From positions 1,116,001 through 1,180,000 of the forward strand of contig JABTUA010000001.1 in the NCBI GenBank assembly GCA_015075635.1: a stretch of 64,000 nucleotides of DNA, in the 5' to 3' direction. Below are positions 11,101 through 21,769 of the stretch, piece by piece. The position numbers and the translations under genes were made by a program. This DNA is from Polyangiaceae bacterium (GTDB lineage Bacteria > Myxococcota_A > Polyangia > Polyangiales > Polyangiaceae). Within the stretch, counting starts at the first letter, position 1. Every line of letters starts with the position of its first letter. A model generated the notes under the pieces. That model saw only the letters and a program-made list of their open reading frames with translations, ran no database searches and was not told the DNA's origin.

Positions 11101-13503
11101 CGCCGCATCGCCCTGGAGCCCTCGGACGCCGGTCAGGCCGACCTCTACCACCGGCTGGGCATGATCCAGGTGCAGGCCTTCGAGGAGCCCGCCCGCGCGC
11201 TCGCGTCCTTTCGCATGGCGCTCGAGCGCGCGCCCGAGCACGACGGCGCCGCCGACGAGCTCGAGAAGCTCACTAGCGAGCGCGACCTGTTCGAAGAGGC
11301 CGCGGAGGTCCTGGAGTCCGTGTACCGCCAGCGCGGCAAGACCGACCGCTTGGCGTCGCTGTACGAGAAGCGCGTCGGCTTCGCCGACAGCAAGGAACAA
11401 CGCATCGAGATGCGCAAGAACCTGGCGCGCGTGCTGGAGGACGACGCCAAGGACCCGGCCGCCGCGCAGCGAGTGCTGCAGCAGGGCCTGACCGACGACC
11501 CCTCCGATGCCGCGCTCTTGGACGAAATCGAGCGCTTGGCCGCCATCACCGGCAACTGGGAGGGGCGGCTGCGGCGCTGGGGCCGCCGTGGACAAGAACC
11601 CCGAGCTCGGTCGCGACCTGGGTCGGGACCTGTGCGTGCGCATCGCCACCTGGCAGCGCGACAAGATGGAGGACGGGGTGGCAGCAGAGCGCTCCCTGGC
11701 GAAGGCCCTGGAGCTCGACCCGAACAGCGACGACGTGTTGGTGCTGCTCGAGCAGGTGCAGCGAGCGCCGGGCCGCGAACGAGACCTGGTCGAGACGCTG
11801 CGTCGCCGGGCGAAGCTTCAAGTGGACGAGGCTCGGCGCGAGGACGCCTACCGCGAGGCCAAGCGACTGGCCGACGGCCTGGGTGACGCGAAGCTGGCCG
11901 AGTCCGTCGTGCGCGAGCTCCTCGAGCAAGACGACGCGAACACCTGGGCGCTCGCGGAGCTGACCGAGCTCAGTGAGCGCGCTGGCGACTTCGCCGAGAC
12001 GTTCCGGCTGCTCAGCCGCCGTGCCGAGCTCGGGGCTGCGGGCGCCGAGATCCGGGAGCTCCGCCACCGCGCTGCTGCCATCGCGCAGGGCAAGCTCGAC
12101 CGGCGCGACGACGCCATCGGCATCTACGAGCAGCTCTTCGAGGACGATCCGCAGGACCGCGACGCTGCTGCTGCGCTACGAGAGCTGTACGTGTCGGCGT
12201 CGCGATGGGAAAACCTCGGGCGCTTGCTGGAGCGGCTCGTGGACAACGCCGACAGCGCCTCCGAGCGCAGCGCGCTGCGCATCGATCTGGCGAAGCTGAA
12301 CGTCGAGCGCTTCCAGGCCATCGACGCCGCCGTGGACTTTCTCAAGACGGTGCTCGAGGACGAGCCCGGCAACGGTGACGCTGTCGTGGCCTTGAGCGAG
12401 CTGTACGAGAAGGCGCAACGCGACGAGGAGCTCGCCGAGCTCTTGTCGGGACAAATCGAGGCGGCCCGCTCCCGCGGCGACACGCAGGCGGAGCTGCGCT
12501 TCCAGGTGCGCCTGGGCGAGATCTACGACACACGGCTGAAGAACCGCGCCAAGGCCATCGAGACCTACCAAGCCGTGTTGGACCGCGACGGCTCCCACCG
12601 CGGGGCGCTCGAGGCGCTGGCGCGCTTGCACCAGGCAGGTGGTGACCTGGCCGAGGCGGCGCGGATCCTGGACCGGTTGATCGGCGTGAGCGAGGGCGCG
12701 GATGCCGTGCGCTCGTGCGGCACCCTGGCGGACGTCCACGAGAAGCTCGGAGACAAGGTCGCTGCTGCCGCCGCGCTGGAGCGCGCGCTCGGCGTGGACA
12801 AGGCGGACAAGGAAGTGCGAGCCCGCTTGCTCGCGCTCTACGAGGCGACCGAGTCCTGGGAGAAGCTCGCCGCTCACCTGGTCGTGGACGCCGAGCTGGC
12901 CGAGGGCGTCGACGCGCAGATCCCGCTCCTGCGTCGCGCCGCGGACACGCATGCCAAGAAGCGTGGCGATTGGGCAGAGGCCAGCCTGGTGCTGGAGAAG
13001 GCCAGCGCGCTCAGGCCCGACGACCGCGAGCTCTTGCTCGCTCTCTGTGACGCTTACAGCGCGTCGGGCAAGGGGAAAGCGGCGGCGGCGGTCCTGGAGA
13101 AAATCGTGAGAGCTACGGCGGCAAGCGTTCGAAAGAGCTGGCGGAGATCCACCGCCGACTGGCGGACGCACACATCGCCGACGGGAACACGGAGAAGGCA
13201 CTGGAGGAGCTCGACAAGGCGTTCCGCATCGAGCCCGGGAACGTCCATGTGCTCAAGGCGCTCGGCTTGGTGGCCATTCAGGTCGACGATCTGAAGAAGG
13301 CGATGCAGATGTTCCGCGCGCTGCTGCTGCAGAAGCTCGAAGCGGACTCGCCGATCACCAAGGCGGAGGTGTTCTTCCACTTGGGCGAGATCCACGCGAA
13401 GCAGAACGAGAAGCCCAAGGCCATCCAGATGCTGGAACGCGCGATCCAGGCGGATGACAAGCTCGAACGCGCCAAGCAGCTCATGGCCGAGCTCAAGGGC
13501 TGA
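2143..13503 (+). CDS. Giant TPR-repeat protein, about 3,790 residues (about 10 apparent frameshifts)
   Basis: A near-continuous array of TPR-like helical repeats about 34-40 residues long, for example YERILRDKPDFAEAMAFL and AYRRALTLDTGHAPSRAALE, with no catalytic domain, signal peptide or membrane segment visible. The ATG at 2143 opens with MHAETIRTALGQLQDDPDLA and, after a one-base correction near 2205, runs into the repeats. Further frame changes occur near 4440, 7475, 7665, 7850, 9785, 10445, 10775, 11570 and 13105. At each one the repeat pattern continues without loss in the next frame, which argues for sequence errors rather than a decayed gene. The C-terminus ends in ordinary TPRs and AKQLMAELKG. 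A paralogue with a kinase-like N-terminus lies at 48643-53967. Such giant TPR proteins are common in Polyangia; their function is not established. It is probably a cytoplasmic scaffold. Confidence 0.8.
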
Positions 13504-13517
13504 GCCCCGGAACCACA

Positions 13518-14156
13518 GTGCATGACTTGGATGGCATGCGCCGGCTCATCGGCTTTCTGCTCGGCCTGGTGGTGCGGGCGTGGGTCTGGACCTTTCGCGT
13601 GAGGGTGACTGCGCCGCTCACCTTCGACTCCGCACCGCCCAGTGTGTTCGCGTTCTGGCATGGCCGGCAGATGGCGCTCCTCCGCGCGCGCCGCGGACGC
13701 CCGAGCGTGGCGATGGTGAGCCGGTCGCGGGACGGTGAGCCCAGTCGGGCATCCTGGGCGCGGTGGGCGTGCGGAGCGTGCGCGGGTCGAGCTCGCACGG
13801 GGCGCCGCCGCCCTCGGCGCTCTGGTGCGCCGCCTCTCGCGGGCGGGTGAGCACGCGCTGTTCGCGGTCGACGGCCCGCGCGGACCGGCGTTTCGCGCCA
13901 AACCCGGCGCTGCCAAGGCGGCGCTCCTGGCCCAGGCGCCGCTCTTCCCTGTCGGCAGTTGCGCGGCCTGGGCCTTCAGGCTCTCGCGCGCGTGGGACGA
14001 CTTCCTGGTGGTGCTGCCTTTCTCCCGCGTCGTCGTCGTGGTCGGCGAGCCCCTGGACCCGCGCGCCGCAGCGGCCGACCTGGACTGCTCGAGACGGCCA
14101 TCGCCAGCGCAGGCGCCCGGGCCGAGATGGAGCTGTCGAGCTGGGGTCGAGCGTGA
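13518..14156 (+). CDS. DUF374 / lysophospholipid-acyltransferase-like protein (frameshifted)
   Basis: Resembles the DUF374 family, related to LPLAT/LpxL-type acyltransferases that modify membrane lipids or lipid A. Visible features are a hydrophobic N-terminal segment (RRLIGFLLGLVVRAWVW), then VFAFWHGRQMALL, whose histidine corresponds to the family active-site region. The conserved SRSRDGE block and FAVDGPRGP follow. The blocks lie in successive frames, with shifts near 13735, 13802 and 14088; joined, they give about 212 residues, which fits the family. A GTG at 13518 is taken as start; the ATG at 13536 (MRRLIGFLL) is an alternative. The stop overlaps the start of the aminotransferase gene by 4 bp, so the two are translationally coupled. 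Confidence 0.75.
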
Positions 14157-15006
14157 CGACCGTCGTCTCGATCGACGGAGTCGCGCACGCGCCCGAGACG
14201 GCTCGGGTCAGTGTATTCGATCGCGGATTCCTCTACGGAGACTCGGTGTTCGAGACCATCCGCACCTATGGCGGGCGTCCGTTCGCGCTGCCGGAGCACC
14301 TCTGCCGGCTCGAGCAGAGCGCGGCTCGGGTGTTCATCGATCTGCCAGTGCCGCGGAGCCGCATCGCGGCGGAGGTCGCGGAAGCGTTGGCGGCCGCAGG
14401 CAATCCCGAGAGCTACGTCCGGGTAATCGTGACTCGCGGCAGCGGACCGTTGGGGCTGGACACGGGGTTCGAAGTCCGGCCCCTGCGCGTGATCATCGTG
14501 GCCCTCTGACGCCGCCCGCGCCGGAGCTCTACGCGGAGGGATCGCCGCGGTGACCTACCGGACCCAACGCGTCGCAGAGGCTACGGACGCGGCTGGGACG
14601 AAGGTCGGAAATTACCTGGTGGCCGTGCTGGCGATGCGGAAGGCGCGTGCGGAAGGTGCGGCCGAAGCATTGATCGTGGACCACGCTGGCAACGTCGTGG
14701 AGGGAGCGTCGTCGAACGTCTTCGCGGTCTGCGCGGGGTCCTCGTGACGCCCCCCGAGAGCGCCGGCATCCTGCCGGGGATCACCCGGGCGAAGCTGCTC
14801 GAGGTGGCTGCCGAGCTCGGGCTCCCGGTCGAGCTTCGGGCGCTCCCGGTCGCGGAGCTGAGCGCGGCGAACGAGGTCTTCATCTCGTCGAGCATCCGGG
14901 AGCTGCTCGCCGTGGTGCGGGTGGATTCCCGGGTCATCGGCGCCGGCAGGCCCGGCCCGTGAGCGCCCGTCTGCTCCGGGCATTCCGAGAAAAAGCAATG
15001 ATCTAG
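14153..15006 (+). CDS. Class IV aminotransferase (BCAT / D-amino-acid aminotransferase / ADC lyase family)
   Basis: PLP-dependent fold-type IV enzyme. Diagnostic stretches are SVFDRGFLYGDSVFETIRTY near the N-terminus, RVIVTRGSGPLGLD in the middle, VGNYLVAVLAMRKA around the catalytic lysine region, and LIVDHAGNVVEGASSNVFAV followed by TPPESAGILPGITR near the C-terminus. Frames change near 14505, 14745 and 14958. With the last correction the protein ends at the stop at 15004-15006, giving about 284 residues, the usual length. The GTG at 14153 overlaps the preceding stop. Sequence alone does not decide between branched-chain aminotransferase, D-amino-acid aminotransferase and 4-amino-4-deoxychorismate lyase. 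Confidence 0.82.
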
Positions 15007-15130
15007 AAGGTTTGTGTGTCGGGTCCGGCGGGTGAATCCCACCCCGGCGGCGGCCGTCGAACCCGGGCGGAGACGGGGAAGAAACCGGGACAATCCACGT
15101 AGACTGATGGGACGAGGTAGGCGGAGAACC

Positions 15131-16119
15131 ATGAAACACTTCTTTGGCACGTTGACTCTGGGGCTCTTGGGTTTCGCGCTTTTCGGCACCAGCGGCTGCA
15201 AGCTCTCCGACTGTGGGCCCGACGAGCAGGAATCGGACGGCGTTTGCATCCAGGGCAAGTCGCTGACGAAGTTCGACGGCACGGACGTGTCGAAGACCGT
15301 CCCCTATCAAGGTGGCGACGTCACGATCGCCACGGTGTACGGCAACGTCACCGTCGAGGCGGGGCCGCCTCCGGCACCGTCGAGGTGATCTTCAAGCCCT
15401 TCGACTTCGAGGCCTACGACGAGAAGGAGCTGGCCACCCGTCAGATGAACGAGAACCTCCTCCTCACCATCCAGGACGGGGCGAACGTCAACGTGACCGC
15501 CGCACGTCAGGGGAACCCGACCAACGGGCTCGGCGCCTCGGTCACGGTGAAGCTACCGGCTGACTTCGCCGGCAACTTGACCATCATGAACCACGGAGAC
15601 GGCCCGCTAGCCAACAAGGGCGAGTTCGACGTGGACGTCAAGTCGGTGTCGCAGGCCAAGACCGTCACCTTGACCAACAAGGCTTCCCTCGGCGACTGCT
15701 ACGTGAACGGTGCGGCCAGCGTCGTCGCCACTGGCGTCACCTGCCACGGCAAGGTCTCGGTGCTCGGTGTGAGCGACGACGTGAACATCACCACCGACGG
15801 TGAGGGCATGGACGACCCCTCCGTCGTGCTGCGGGTCGTCGGGGTCTCCGCCGGCGCCAAGGGCGGCAAGATCACCGTCGCGGACGAGGGCAGCATCGAC
15901 GCGACCTTCCCGGCAAGCGGCAACTACTCGGTGCACGCCAGCGCTCCCCTCGGAGCGGTGGACACGGGCGCCCCGCCCGCGACCTGCACGGTTTCGGAGA
16001 CGGCAGCGGCGGACAAGAAGGTGACCTGCGGCAGCGACGGGCCCGCCTACGACCTGTTCACGAACGGCGAGAACGGCAGCGTGTTCCTGGAAGGGAACAT
16101 CGTCATCAAGTACCAGTGA
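15131..16119 (+). CDS. Beta-rich putative lipoprotein (one frameshift)
   Basis: The ATG at 15131 begins MKHFFGTLTLGLLGFALFGTSGC, a clear lipoprotein signal peptide ending in SGC. The mature part is a series of short beta strands rich in G, N, T and V (for example KTVTLTNKASLGDCYVNG), reminiscent of DUF4097-type or right-handed beta-helix adhesin-like folds. It has several cysteines and ends VFLEGNIVIKYQ. One frame change near 15362 splits the first 78 residues from the rest; after correction it is about 329 aa. It has no co-directional neighbour within 100 bp and is followed by an intergenic repeat cluster. The function is unknown; an outer-membrane or surface location is inferred from the signal. 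Confidence 0.65.
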
Positions 16120-16134
16120 GACCTGGCCGCGCGC

Positions 16135-16310
16135 AGAAGAGAAGTGCGCCACGATGCCACGACGCCACGGCGGAATTTCTTGGTGGTGTCGCGGGTTGAG
16201 GCGCGAGCGAGAGCCGATGGCCTCCGGGTGGTCCGAAGGCAGAAGAGAAGTGCGCCACGGCGCAACGACGCAACGACGCCACGGAGGAATTTCTCTGTGT
16301 GTCGTGAGAG
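16135..16310. repeat. Two direct copies of a GCGCCACG-rich repeat, antisense orientation
   Basis: Two copies begin at 16135 and 16241 (period 106 bp). Each starts AGAAGAGAAGTGCGCCACG, continues with 9-bp-like units of the form CGCCACGAN, and ends near GCCACGG(C/A)GGAATTTCT. Between them lies a spacer unique to this locus. The same core, in the opposite orientation, appears at 16490-16707, and related cores appear at 30035-30074, 33418-33455 and 47931-48620. No convincing gene lies in 16120-16739. Confidence 0.8.
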
Positions 16311-16374
16311 TTGGCGGGCCTGCATCGGGCGAGGACCGTCGAGAGTCGGTAGCCCCGGGTCCTGTTCGGACGTC

Positions 16375-16707
16375 AGAACTCGAGGTCGGGCGATCTCCAG
16401 ACCGTGGGCACGCTCAACTCATCGGCCGTTCGATGAGGCAGCGGGTCGAGCTCGCGCTCGGACGCTGAAGGGCGCCGCCAGCTCGAGAGACAAAAATTCT
16501 CTTCGTGGCGTTCGTGGCGTCGTTGCGTCGTGGCGCAACCAGAACTCGAGGTCGGGCGATCTCCAGACCGTGGGAACGCTCAACTCATCGGCCGTTCGAT
16601 GAGGCAGCGGGTCGAGCTCGCGCCCGGACGCTGAAGGGCGCCGCCAGCTCGAGAGACAAAAAATTCTCTTCGTGGCGTTCGTGGCGTTCGTGGCGTCGTG
16701 GCGCAAC
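16375..16707. repeat. Tandem duplication of a 166-bp unit ending in CGTGGCGTTCGTGGCG cores
   Basis: Two nearly identical copies begin at 16375 and 16541 (AGAACTCGAGGTCGGGCGAT...). Each ends with a run of five or six A residues, TTCTCTT, and a core of CGTGGCGTTCGTGG-type 9-bp units. Seen from the opposite strand, the core reads CCACGAACGCCACGAAGAGAA, the same sense as in the 16135-16310 copies read from the plus strand. The two halves of this intergenic region are therefore mirror images placed between two convergent genes. Confidence 0.85.
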
Positions 16708-16739
16708 TTCTCCATCGGCTGGAAGGAGCGCGCCGCGGG

Positions 16740-17869
16740 TCACGGTGCCGGTGCGGGCTCGGCGGGCTTGGCTCGCACCGGGATGCGCAGGCTGCCGCCG
16801 CCCTGGGCCAGGAGCAGGCTCACCGCCTTCTCGAAGAAGCCCTTCAAGAAGCCCACCTCGTGCGGAGCGTCGCTGAGGATGCCGCGTGACTCGATGCAGC
16901 TGATGGTGGCGGCGACCTCCAGCGCCTTCTGCTCGCCTTCCCGCGCCAGGATGGAGAGCGCGCTGTCCTTCATCGCGCGCACGAGATCGGCGCGCCGTTC
17001 GGGGAGAAGTAGCGATCGGTGGTGGCGACGATCTCGGCCTCCAGCGCGAGGCGCAGCTGCTCCGGGGCGGGCTCCTCGCCCGCCGGGACCGTCTCGCCGA
17101 CCTTGACCAGCATCTCTTCCACCGCGCCCCGCGTCGGGAACCAACCGCGGAACTCCGGCAGCGAGTGCAGCGCCGCCGAGGCCAGGCCGACCTCCTTGGC
17201 GTCGTCCGGCGCGAGCTCTAAGCCCTCGTCGTCGAAGGGATGGCTCGGGGCGCTCGAAGGCGCGGGCTCGAGCAGGGCGCGGGCGCTGGTGAACCCCAGC
17301 GGCTCCGGCACGCCGCGTTCGCCGTGGAGCTTGCGCGCCTGCGCAATGCGATGACGGACCCACTCGACCGGGACCTTCACCGGCCGGTAGGAGGCGCCCG
17401 GCAGCGCCTTGCTCATGTTTCCCTTGAGCTGCGAGAGCGACAGCTCGGCGACGTCCACGCGGTGTACTCCGAGGGCGTCGTGCAGCACCACGAAGGCGCT
17501 CTTGTAGCGGCTGGCGCCCGAATGAGAGGCCACGACGAGCAGCGTGTTTCCCGCGGTGTCCGGCGGCATGAGCCAGGCTTCCGTGACCTCCTCCTGGGCT
17601 TGCCGGCCGAGCGTGGCGGTGCGCTGCCGTTCCGGGATGGCGACGCCACGGCTCTTCAACACGCCGATGGCGCGGCGCGCCGCCTTGCGTTCGGCGCCTT
17701 GGGCGTGCTCGGCGGCCTCGGCGACGGCGGCCGCGTTCCCGCGCTTCACCCAGGCGTCGATCAGCTGAGGCGCGCGCTTGCCTGCGCTGGCGAGCGCGGC
17801 CAGCGCGCCGTCGGCGGTGGCGTCGAGTTGTGCAGCGTCGAAGTCGGACTTGGTCGTGTCTTGGGCCAT
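16740..17869 (-). CDS. Conserved protein of unknown function (one frameshift)
   Basis: The ATG at 17869 gives MAQDTTKSDFDAAQLDATAD. The first third is alanine-rich and helical (LIDAWVKRGNAAAVAEAAEH). The middle part is more conserved in character (EAWLMPPDTAGNTLLVVASH and YKSAFVVLHDALGVHRVDVA). The C-terminal part is helical, containing RAMKDSALSILAREGEQKAL and FLKGFFEKAVSLLLAQGGG. The last 85 residues are in another frame from about 16997; after correction the protein is about 376 aa. There is no signal peptide or membrane segment. It starts 3 bp after the ridA stop, so it is probably in one operon with ridA, recR and dnaX. I do not recognise the family. Confidence 0.65.
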
Positions 17870-17872
17870 GGG

Positions 17873-18263
17873 TCATCCCTTGTTCGGCAAACGTGCGATG
17901 CCGTCGATCTCGACGCGCGCGCCCTTGGGCAGCGCGGCCACCTGCACGGTGGCCCGAGCGGGGATCTTGGGCGAAGCGTTCCGCGTACACGCGATTGACC
18001 GCAGCGAAATCGCCGAGGTCGGTCAGGTAGATCGTCGTCTTGACCAGATCCTGGAAGCCGGCGCCGGCAGCTCCGAGAACGGAGCCCAGGTTGTCCAGCA
18101 CGCGCCGCGTCTCCAGCTCGATGTCGCCAACGACGAGCTCACCGGTGCTCGGATCGATGGGGATCTGGCCGCTCAAGAACACCAGGTCACCGGCCGACAC
18201 GGCCTGCGAATAAGGTCCGATGGCGGCGGGGGCGCTCGGGCTCGAGATCACCTTGCGGGTCAT
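17873..18263 (-). CDS. ridA: RidA/YjgF family enamine/imine deaminase (one frameshift)
   Basis: RidA proteins hydrolyse reactive enamine/imine intermediates released by PLP enzymes. The protein begins MTRKVISSPSAPAAIGPYSQ and shows the family landmarks IGPYSQAV, FLSGQIPIDP, TRRVLDNLGSVLGAAG and LVKTTIYLTDLGDFAAVN. The C-terminal signature (RATVQVAALPKGARVEIDGI) is in another frame from about 17965, so one base is probably missing or extra. Total length of about 129 aa fits the family. An alternative start at 18275 adds four residues. It lies between recR and the unknown gene, all on the minus strand. Confidence 0.85.
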
Positions 18264-18345
18264 GAGGCGGCGCATATTGGCGCCGGAGGCGCCGCAGATC
18301 AACCGCGCGGCTGCGCCGGCTCGCAAGCAGTCAATCGAGACACCT

Positions 18346-18959
18346 TCAGCCCCCCATGGAACGGCGCCCGTCGATGGCGCGTCCCAAGGTGATCTGGTCG
18401 GCAAACTCGAGATCTCCGCCGTGGGGGACGCCGCTGGCGATGCGCGAGATGCTGACGCCCGCCCGAGCGAGCTCGCGCGCGAGCAGGAGCGCCGTGGCCT
18501 CTCCGTCCACGCTGGGGGCGTCGCGACGATGACCTCGCGCACACCCTCGCTGGCGATGCGCTCGAAGAGCGCCTGCATCGGCAGCTCCTCCGGCCCGATG
18601 CCGTCGAGGGGCGAGAGCAGGCGACCGAGCACGAAATAGCGACCGCGCATAGCGCCGCTCTTCTCGATGGCCAGCAGATCCTGCACCCGCGCCACGACGC
18701 ACAGGAGCGAGCGGTCGCGACGGCTGTCCAGGCACACGTGGCAAACGCGGTGCCCTTCGGGATCCACCTCCGCCAGGTTGCCGCAGCGCTCGCAGGGACC
18801 AACGCTGTCGGCCGCCCGGAGCAGCTCCTCACCCAGCTCGCGACTGAGCTCGGCGCTCTCGGTGGCCAGGAACAGGCAATAGCGTTGAGCCGTCTTCTCG
18901 CCGACGCCCGGCAGGCGCGCGAAGAGTTGCATCAGACGGGACAGACGCTCGGGAAGCAC
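18346..18959 (-). CDS. recR: Recombination mediator protein RecR (one frameshift)
   Basis: RecR works with RecF/RecO to load RecA at single-stranded gaps. The N-terminal helix-hairpin-helix region reads RLMQLFARLPGVGEKTAQR. A four-cysteine zinc motif follows (CERCGN... HRVCHVC). The Toprim-domain start contains LLCVVARVQDLLAIEKSG, then RYFVLGRLLSPLDGIGPEEL. The conserved end (ALLLARELARAGVSISRIAS, then ADQITLGRAIDGRRSM) lies in another frame from about 18515. After correction there are about 204 residues, the usual RecR length. A GTG at 18959 is the start. It lies just downstream of dnaX, the common bacterial arrangement, although no ybaB/ebfC gene lies between them. Confidence 0.92.
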
Positions 18960-19001
18960 GGCGGGAGTGTTCTCTCTCTCGGATTCGAGCGCAAGCCGAC
19001 G

Positions 19002-20804
19002 TCAGTCGGACGCGAGCTTGAGATCCTTCCAGTCGCGCGCCCAGGACCTCCATGGCGTCGACCACTCGAGGGTGGCGTTTGGCCTCCGCGATGGCGTGCT
19101 GGACCTTGGCGCGGCGCTCCCGCACCTGCTGCTGGGCCAACGTGTCGAAGCCCCGGGAGCGCTCCGAGTCGAGCTCGACCACGACGTGCACGCGCGCGCC
19201 GAAGTGCTCGCTGGCAGCTCGGGTGAGGGCGGCCACCGCTTCCTTTCCCGCCGCCTGCGCCGCCACCACGCTGCCCGGCTCGAATCCGACCACCAGCTCG
19301 GTCGGCGTCACCGTGAGCGGAGCGGCGTGCTCGAAGAACGCGGCGAGCTCCGGGCGCTCCGCAGCCAGCCGCTCCAAGATGCCGACGAACGCCACCACCG
19401 CGAAGTCGGAGGGCGCTCCTCCGGCTCGGGCTCGGCGCGCGTCGCGGGAGCAACCGGCGGAACCGCCGCCAGCGCGGGACGTGCGAGTGGGGGTTCCTCG
19501 CGGCCGTCCTTCGGCCTGCTCGGGCGCTCCGCCGGGCGCGGATCCGGGGCCGCGGGCGCGCCTCGGGGCGGCGCGGGGCGTCGGGCAGAGGAGGGCTCTC
19601 GCGGCCGACGTCGCGACGCGGCGCGCTGCCGAGCCGCCGCTCCAGCTCCCGGAGCCTGCCGAGCAGATCGTCGATGGGCAGGAGCGGCGGACGGCGGGCC
19701 AGGCGTACCAGCAGCATCTCGAGCGCGGCGCGGGGCTGTCCGCTCCTGACCACGTCGTCGAAGCCCTGGGAGAAACCCTGGTGCAGGCGCACCAGATCGT
19801 CCGCGTTCTCGTGCTTCGCGAGCTCCATCACGTCGCGCCGCTCTTCGTCGGCGAGATCGAGCAGCTCACCGGGCTCCGGGCAGACCTTCGCGACGACGAC
19901 GTCTCGGAGCAGAGCGAGCAGATCCCTGGCGACGTGCGGGATGTCCTGGCCCTCTCGGGAGAGCTCCGCGACCACGCCGAGCGCGCGGGCTGCGTCGCCG
20001 CGCACCAACGCGCCGGTGATGTCGTGGAGGACCTGGTGGCTGGCGACGCCCAACACGCGGGCCACGTCCGGCCCGGTCAGCCTGGGACCGCCCCAGGCGA
20101 TGACCTGATCGAGCAGGCTCATCGCGTCCCGCATGCTGCCGGCTGCTTCGCGAGAAATCAGCGCGAGGGCGGCATCGTCGGCGTCGACGCCCTCCTTCGC
20201 CGTCACTTTCCGCAGGCTGTCCGCGATCAAGCGCGTCGGAATCAGCTTGAAGTCGAAGCGCTGCACGCGGCTCAGGATCGTGATCGGAACCTTGTGCACC
20301 TCCGTGGTCGCGAAGATGAATTTCACGTGAGGCGGCGGCTCCTCCAGCGTCTTCAGGAAGGCGTTCCACGCGCTCTGCGAGAGCATGTGGACCTCGTCCA
20401 CGATGAAGATCTTGAAGCGGTCGCGGGCGGGTCGGTACGGGATCATCTCTTGGAGGCGCCGCACCTCGTCCACGCCGTTGTAGCTGGCGCCGTCGATCTC
20501 CTGGACGTCACGTCGCTGCCGGCGGCGATCTCCAGGCAGGGCGCGCACTTCAAACAGGGGAAGCGGTGGGGCCGGGATCGGTGCCGGCGGGGACGCTGCC
20601 CGGTGCGCGCACGCAGTTGAGCGCCTTGGCCAGGATTCGGGCGCTGGTGGTCTTGCCGACGCCCCGCACCCCGGTGAACAAGAATGCGTGCGCCACCCGT
20701 CCCGCGTCGATGGCGTTGGCGAGGGTGCGCGCCACGTGCTCCTGCCCGACCAAGTCGTCGAAGCTCATCGGTCGCCATTTGCGGGCCAGGACCACGTAGC
20801 TCAT
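19002..20804 (-). CDS. dnaX: DNA polymerase III subunit gamma/tau (frameshifted)
   Basis: Clamp-loader ATPase. The protein begins [20 protein letters not shown], with Walker [10 protein letters not shown] near residue 45. A zinc-binding cysteine cluster (CLKCAPC) follows, then [15 protein letters not shown], Walker B-type [20 protein letters not shown] and the SRC-like [12 protein letters not shown]. The tau-like tail is proline/arginine-rich and then shows a C-terminal polymerase-binding-like segment. Frame changes occur near 20565, 20512, 19400 and 19038. With the last correction the protein ends [10 protein letters not shown] at 19002, giving about 600 residues. It is upstream of recR in the same direction. 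Confidence 0.93.
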
Positions 20805-20874
20805 GGGACATCGGGGCTACCAGAGCTGGCGGCGCGCCGGTAGTCCCGGTCGCGTCCGCCAAGGCGGCGCGGAA

Positions 20875-21769
20875 ATGCGCTACCTTGCGCTGGTGAATCG
20901 AGCTCGTACCGCGAGCACTCTGGCCACCTCGGTGGCGCTGGCCTGCGCCGCGGCGTCCCCGCCACCGGCGACGCCGCCGGGCCCGGCGACGGCCCGCCCG
21001 GCGCCGCGCCCCAGCGCTTTGCCTCCTCCAGCACCGAGCGCGACGGCGCCGACCCCAGCGCCGTCGCCGGCTCGCCTCGAGCCGAGCGCGAGCACGACGA
21101 ACGCCGACGCTCACGTCGAGATCCTGTTTCCCTTCGCCGAGCAACGCATCCTGATCCCGAAGGCCTCAGGCTACACCGTGCGGACCAAGGTCGCCGGGTG
21201 GCCGCAGGCGGCGGAGGGACGAGGCGTGCTCATCGCGCTCGATCACCACCGACCGAGGCGAGTGCTCGACAAGGCGGAGGTCAAGCTGGGCGGGTTGGTC
21301 GACGACGCGGTGGGACTGTCGGCGGGACCGCACTGGCTCTCGCTGGCGGCCGTGGACGAGCGCTCGGCCCTGGTCCGGGGACCGGCGGCTCGCGGGCGCC
21401 GTTCGCGCTGGTGCGCTTCTGGGTGGGCGAGCGGGACCGTTCGCGCGCCCCGGCGCCCGAGCTCGCGTTGTTCTCGCCGGCAGGCACCTACAACGGCGAA
21501 GACGCGGCGCGTTCCGTCACCATCGATTTCCTGGCCGCGCCCGAGCGCCTCTCGGCCGCGGCGGCGCGAAGGTCAGGGTCGTGGGCCCGAACCTCGAGCT
21601 CGAGCGCCGCCTGGAGCGCTGGCAACCCCTCACGCTCCACGACGCGCCGAACGGTGACATCGACGTCGAGGTCAGCCTGCTCGACGAAGCCGGGACGCCC
21701 GACGCGACGAGCCGTGTAGCCCGGACAGTGAGCGTGAACCGCGAGCTCGCGGACAAGCCCGTGAAATGA
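20875..21769 (+). CDS. Hypothetical exported protein, Pro/Ala-rich N-terminus (two frameshifts)
   Basis: Begins MRYLALVNRARTASTLATSV with a weak signal or lipoprotein-like segment (ALACAAASPP), followed by a Pro/Ala/Thr-rich linker. The C-terminal part looks beta-rich: HVEILFPFAEQRILIPKASG, GPHWLSLAAVDE, and APFALVRFWVGE with VTIDFLAAPE. It changes frame near 21385 and 21570; joined, it is about 298 aa ending RELADKPVK. The stop overlaps the start of the histidine kinase gene (ATGA), suggesting co-expression and possibly a sensory or periplasmic partner. I do not recognise the family. Confidence 0.55.

Noticed and set aside
2143..13503. Programmed frameshifting or true gene decay as the cause of the broken giant gene
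   Set aside because: No slippery heptamer was apparent at the breakpoints I traced, there are about ten breaks in random places, no repeats are lost, and many neighbouring conserved genes show the same defect.
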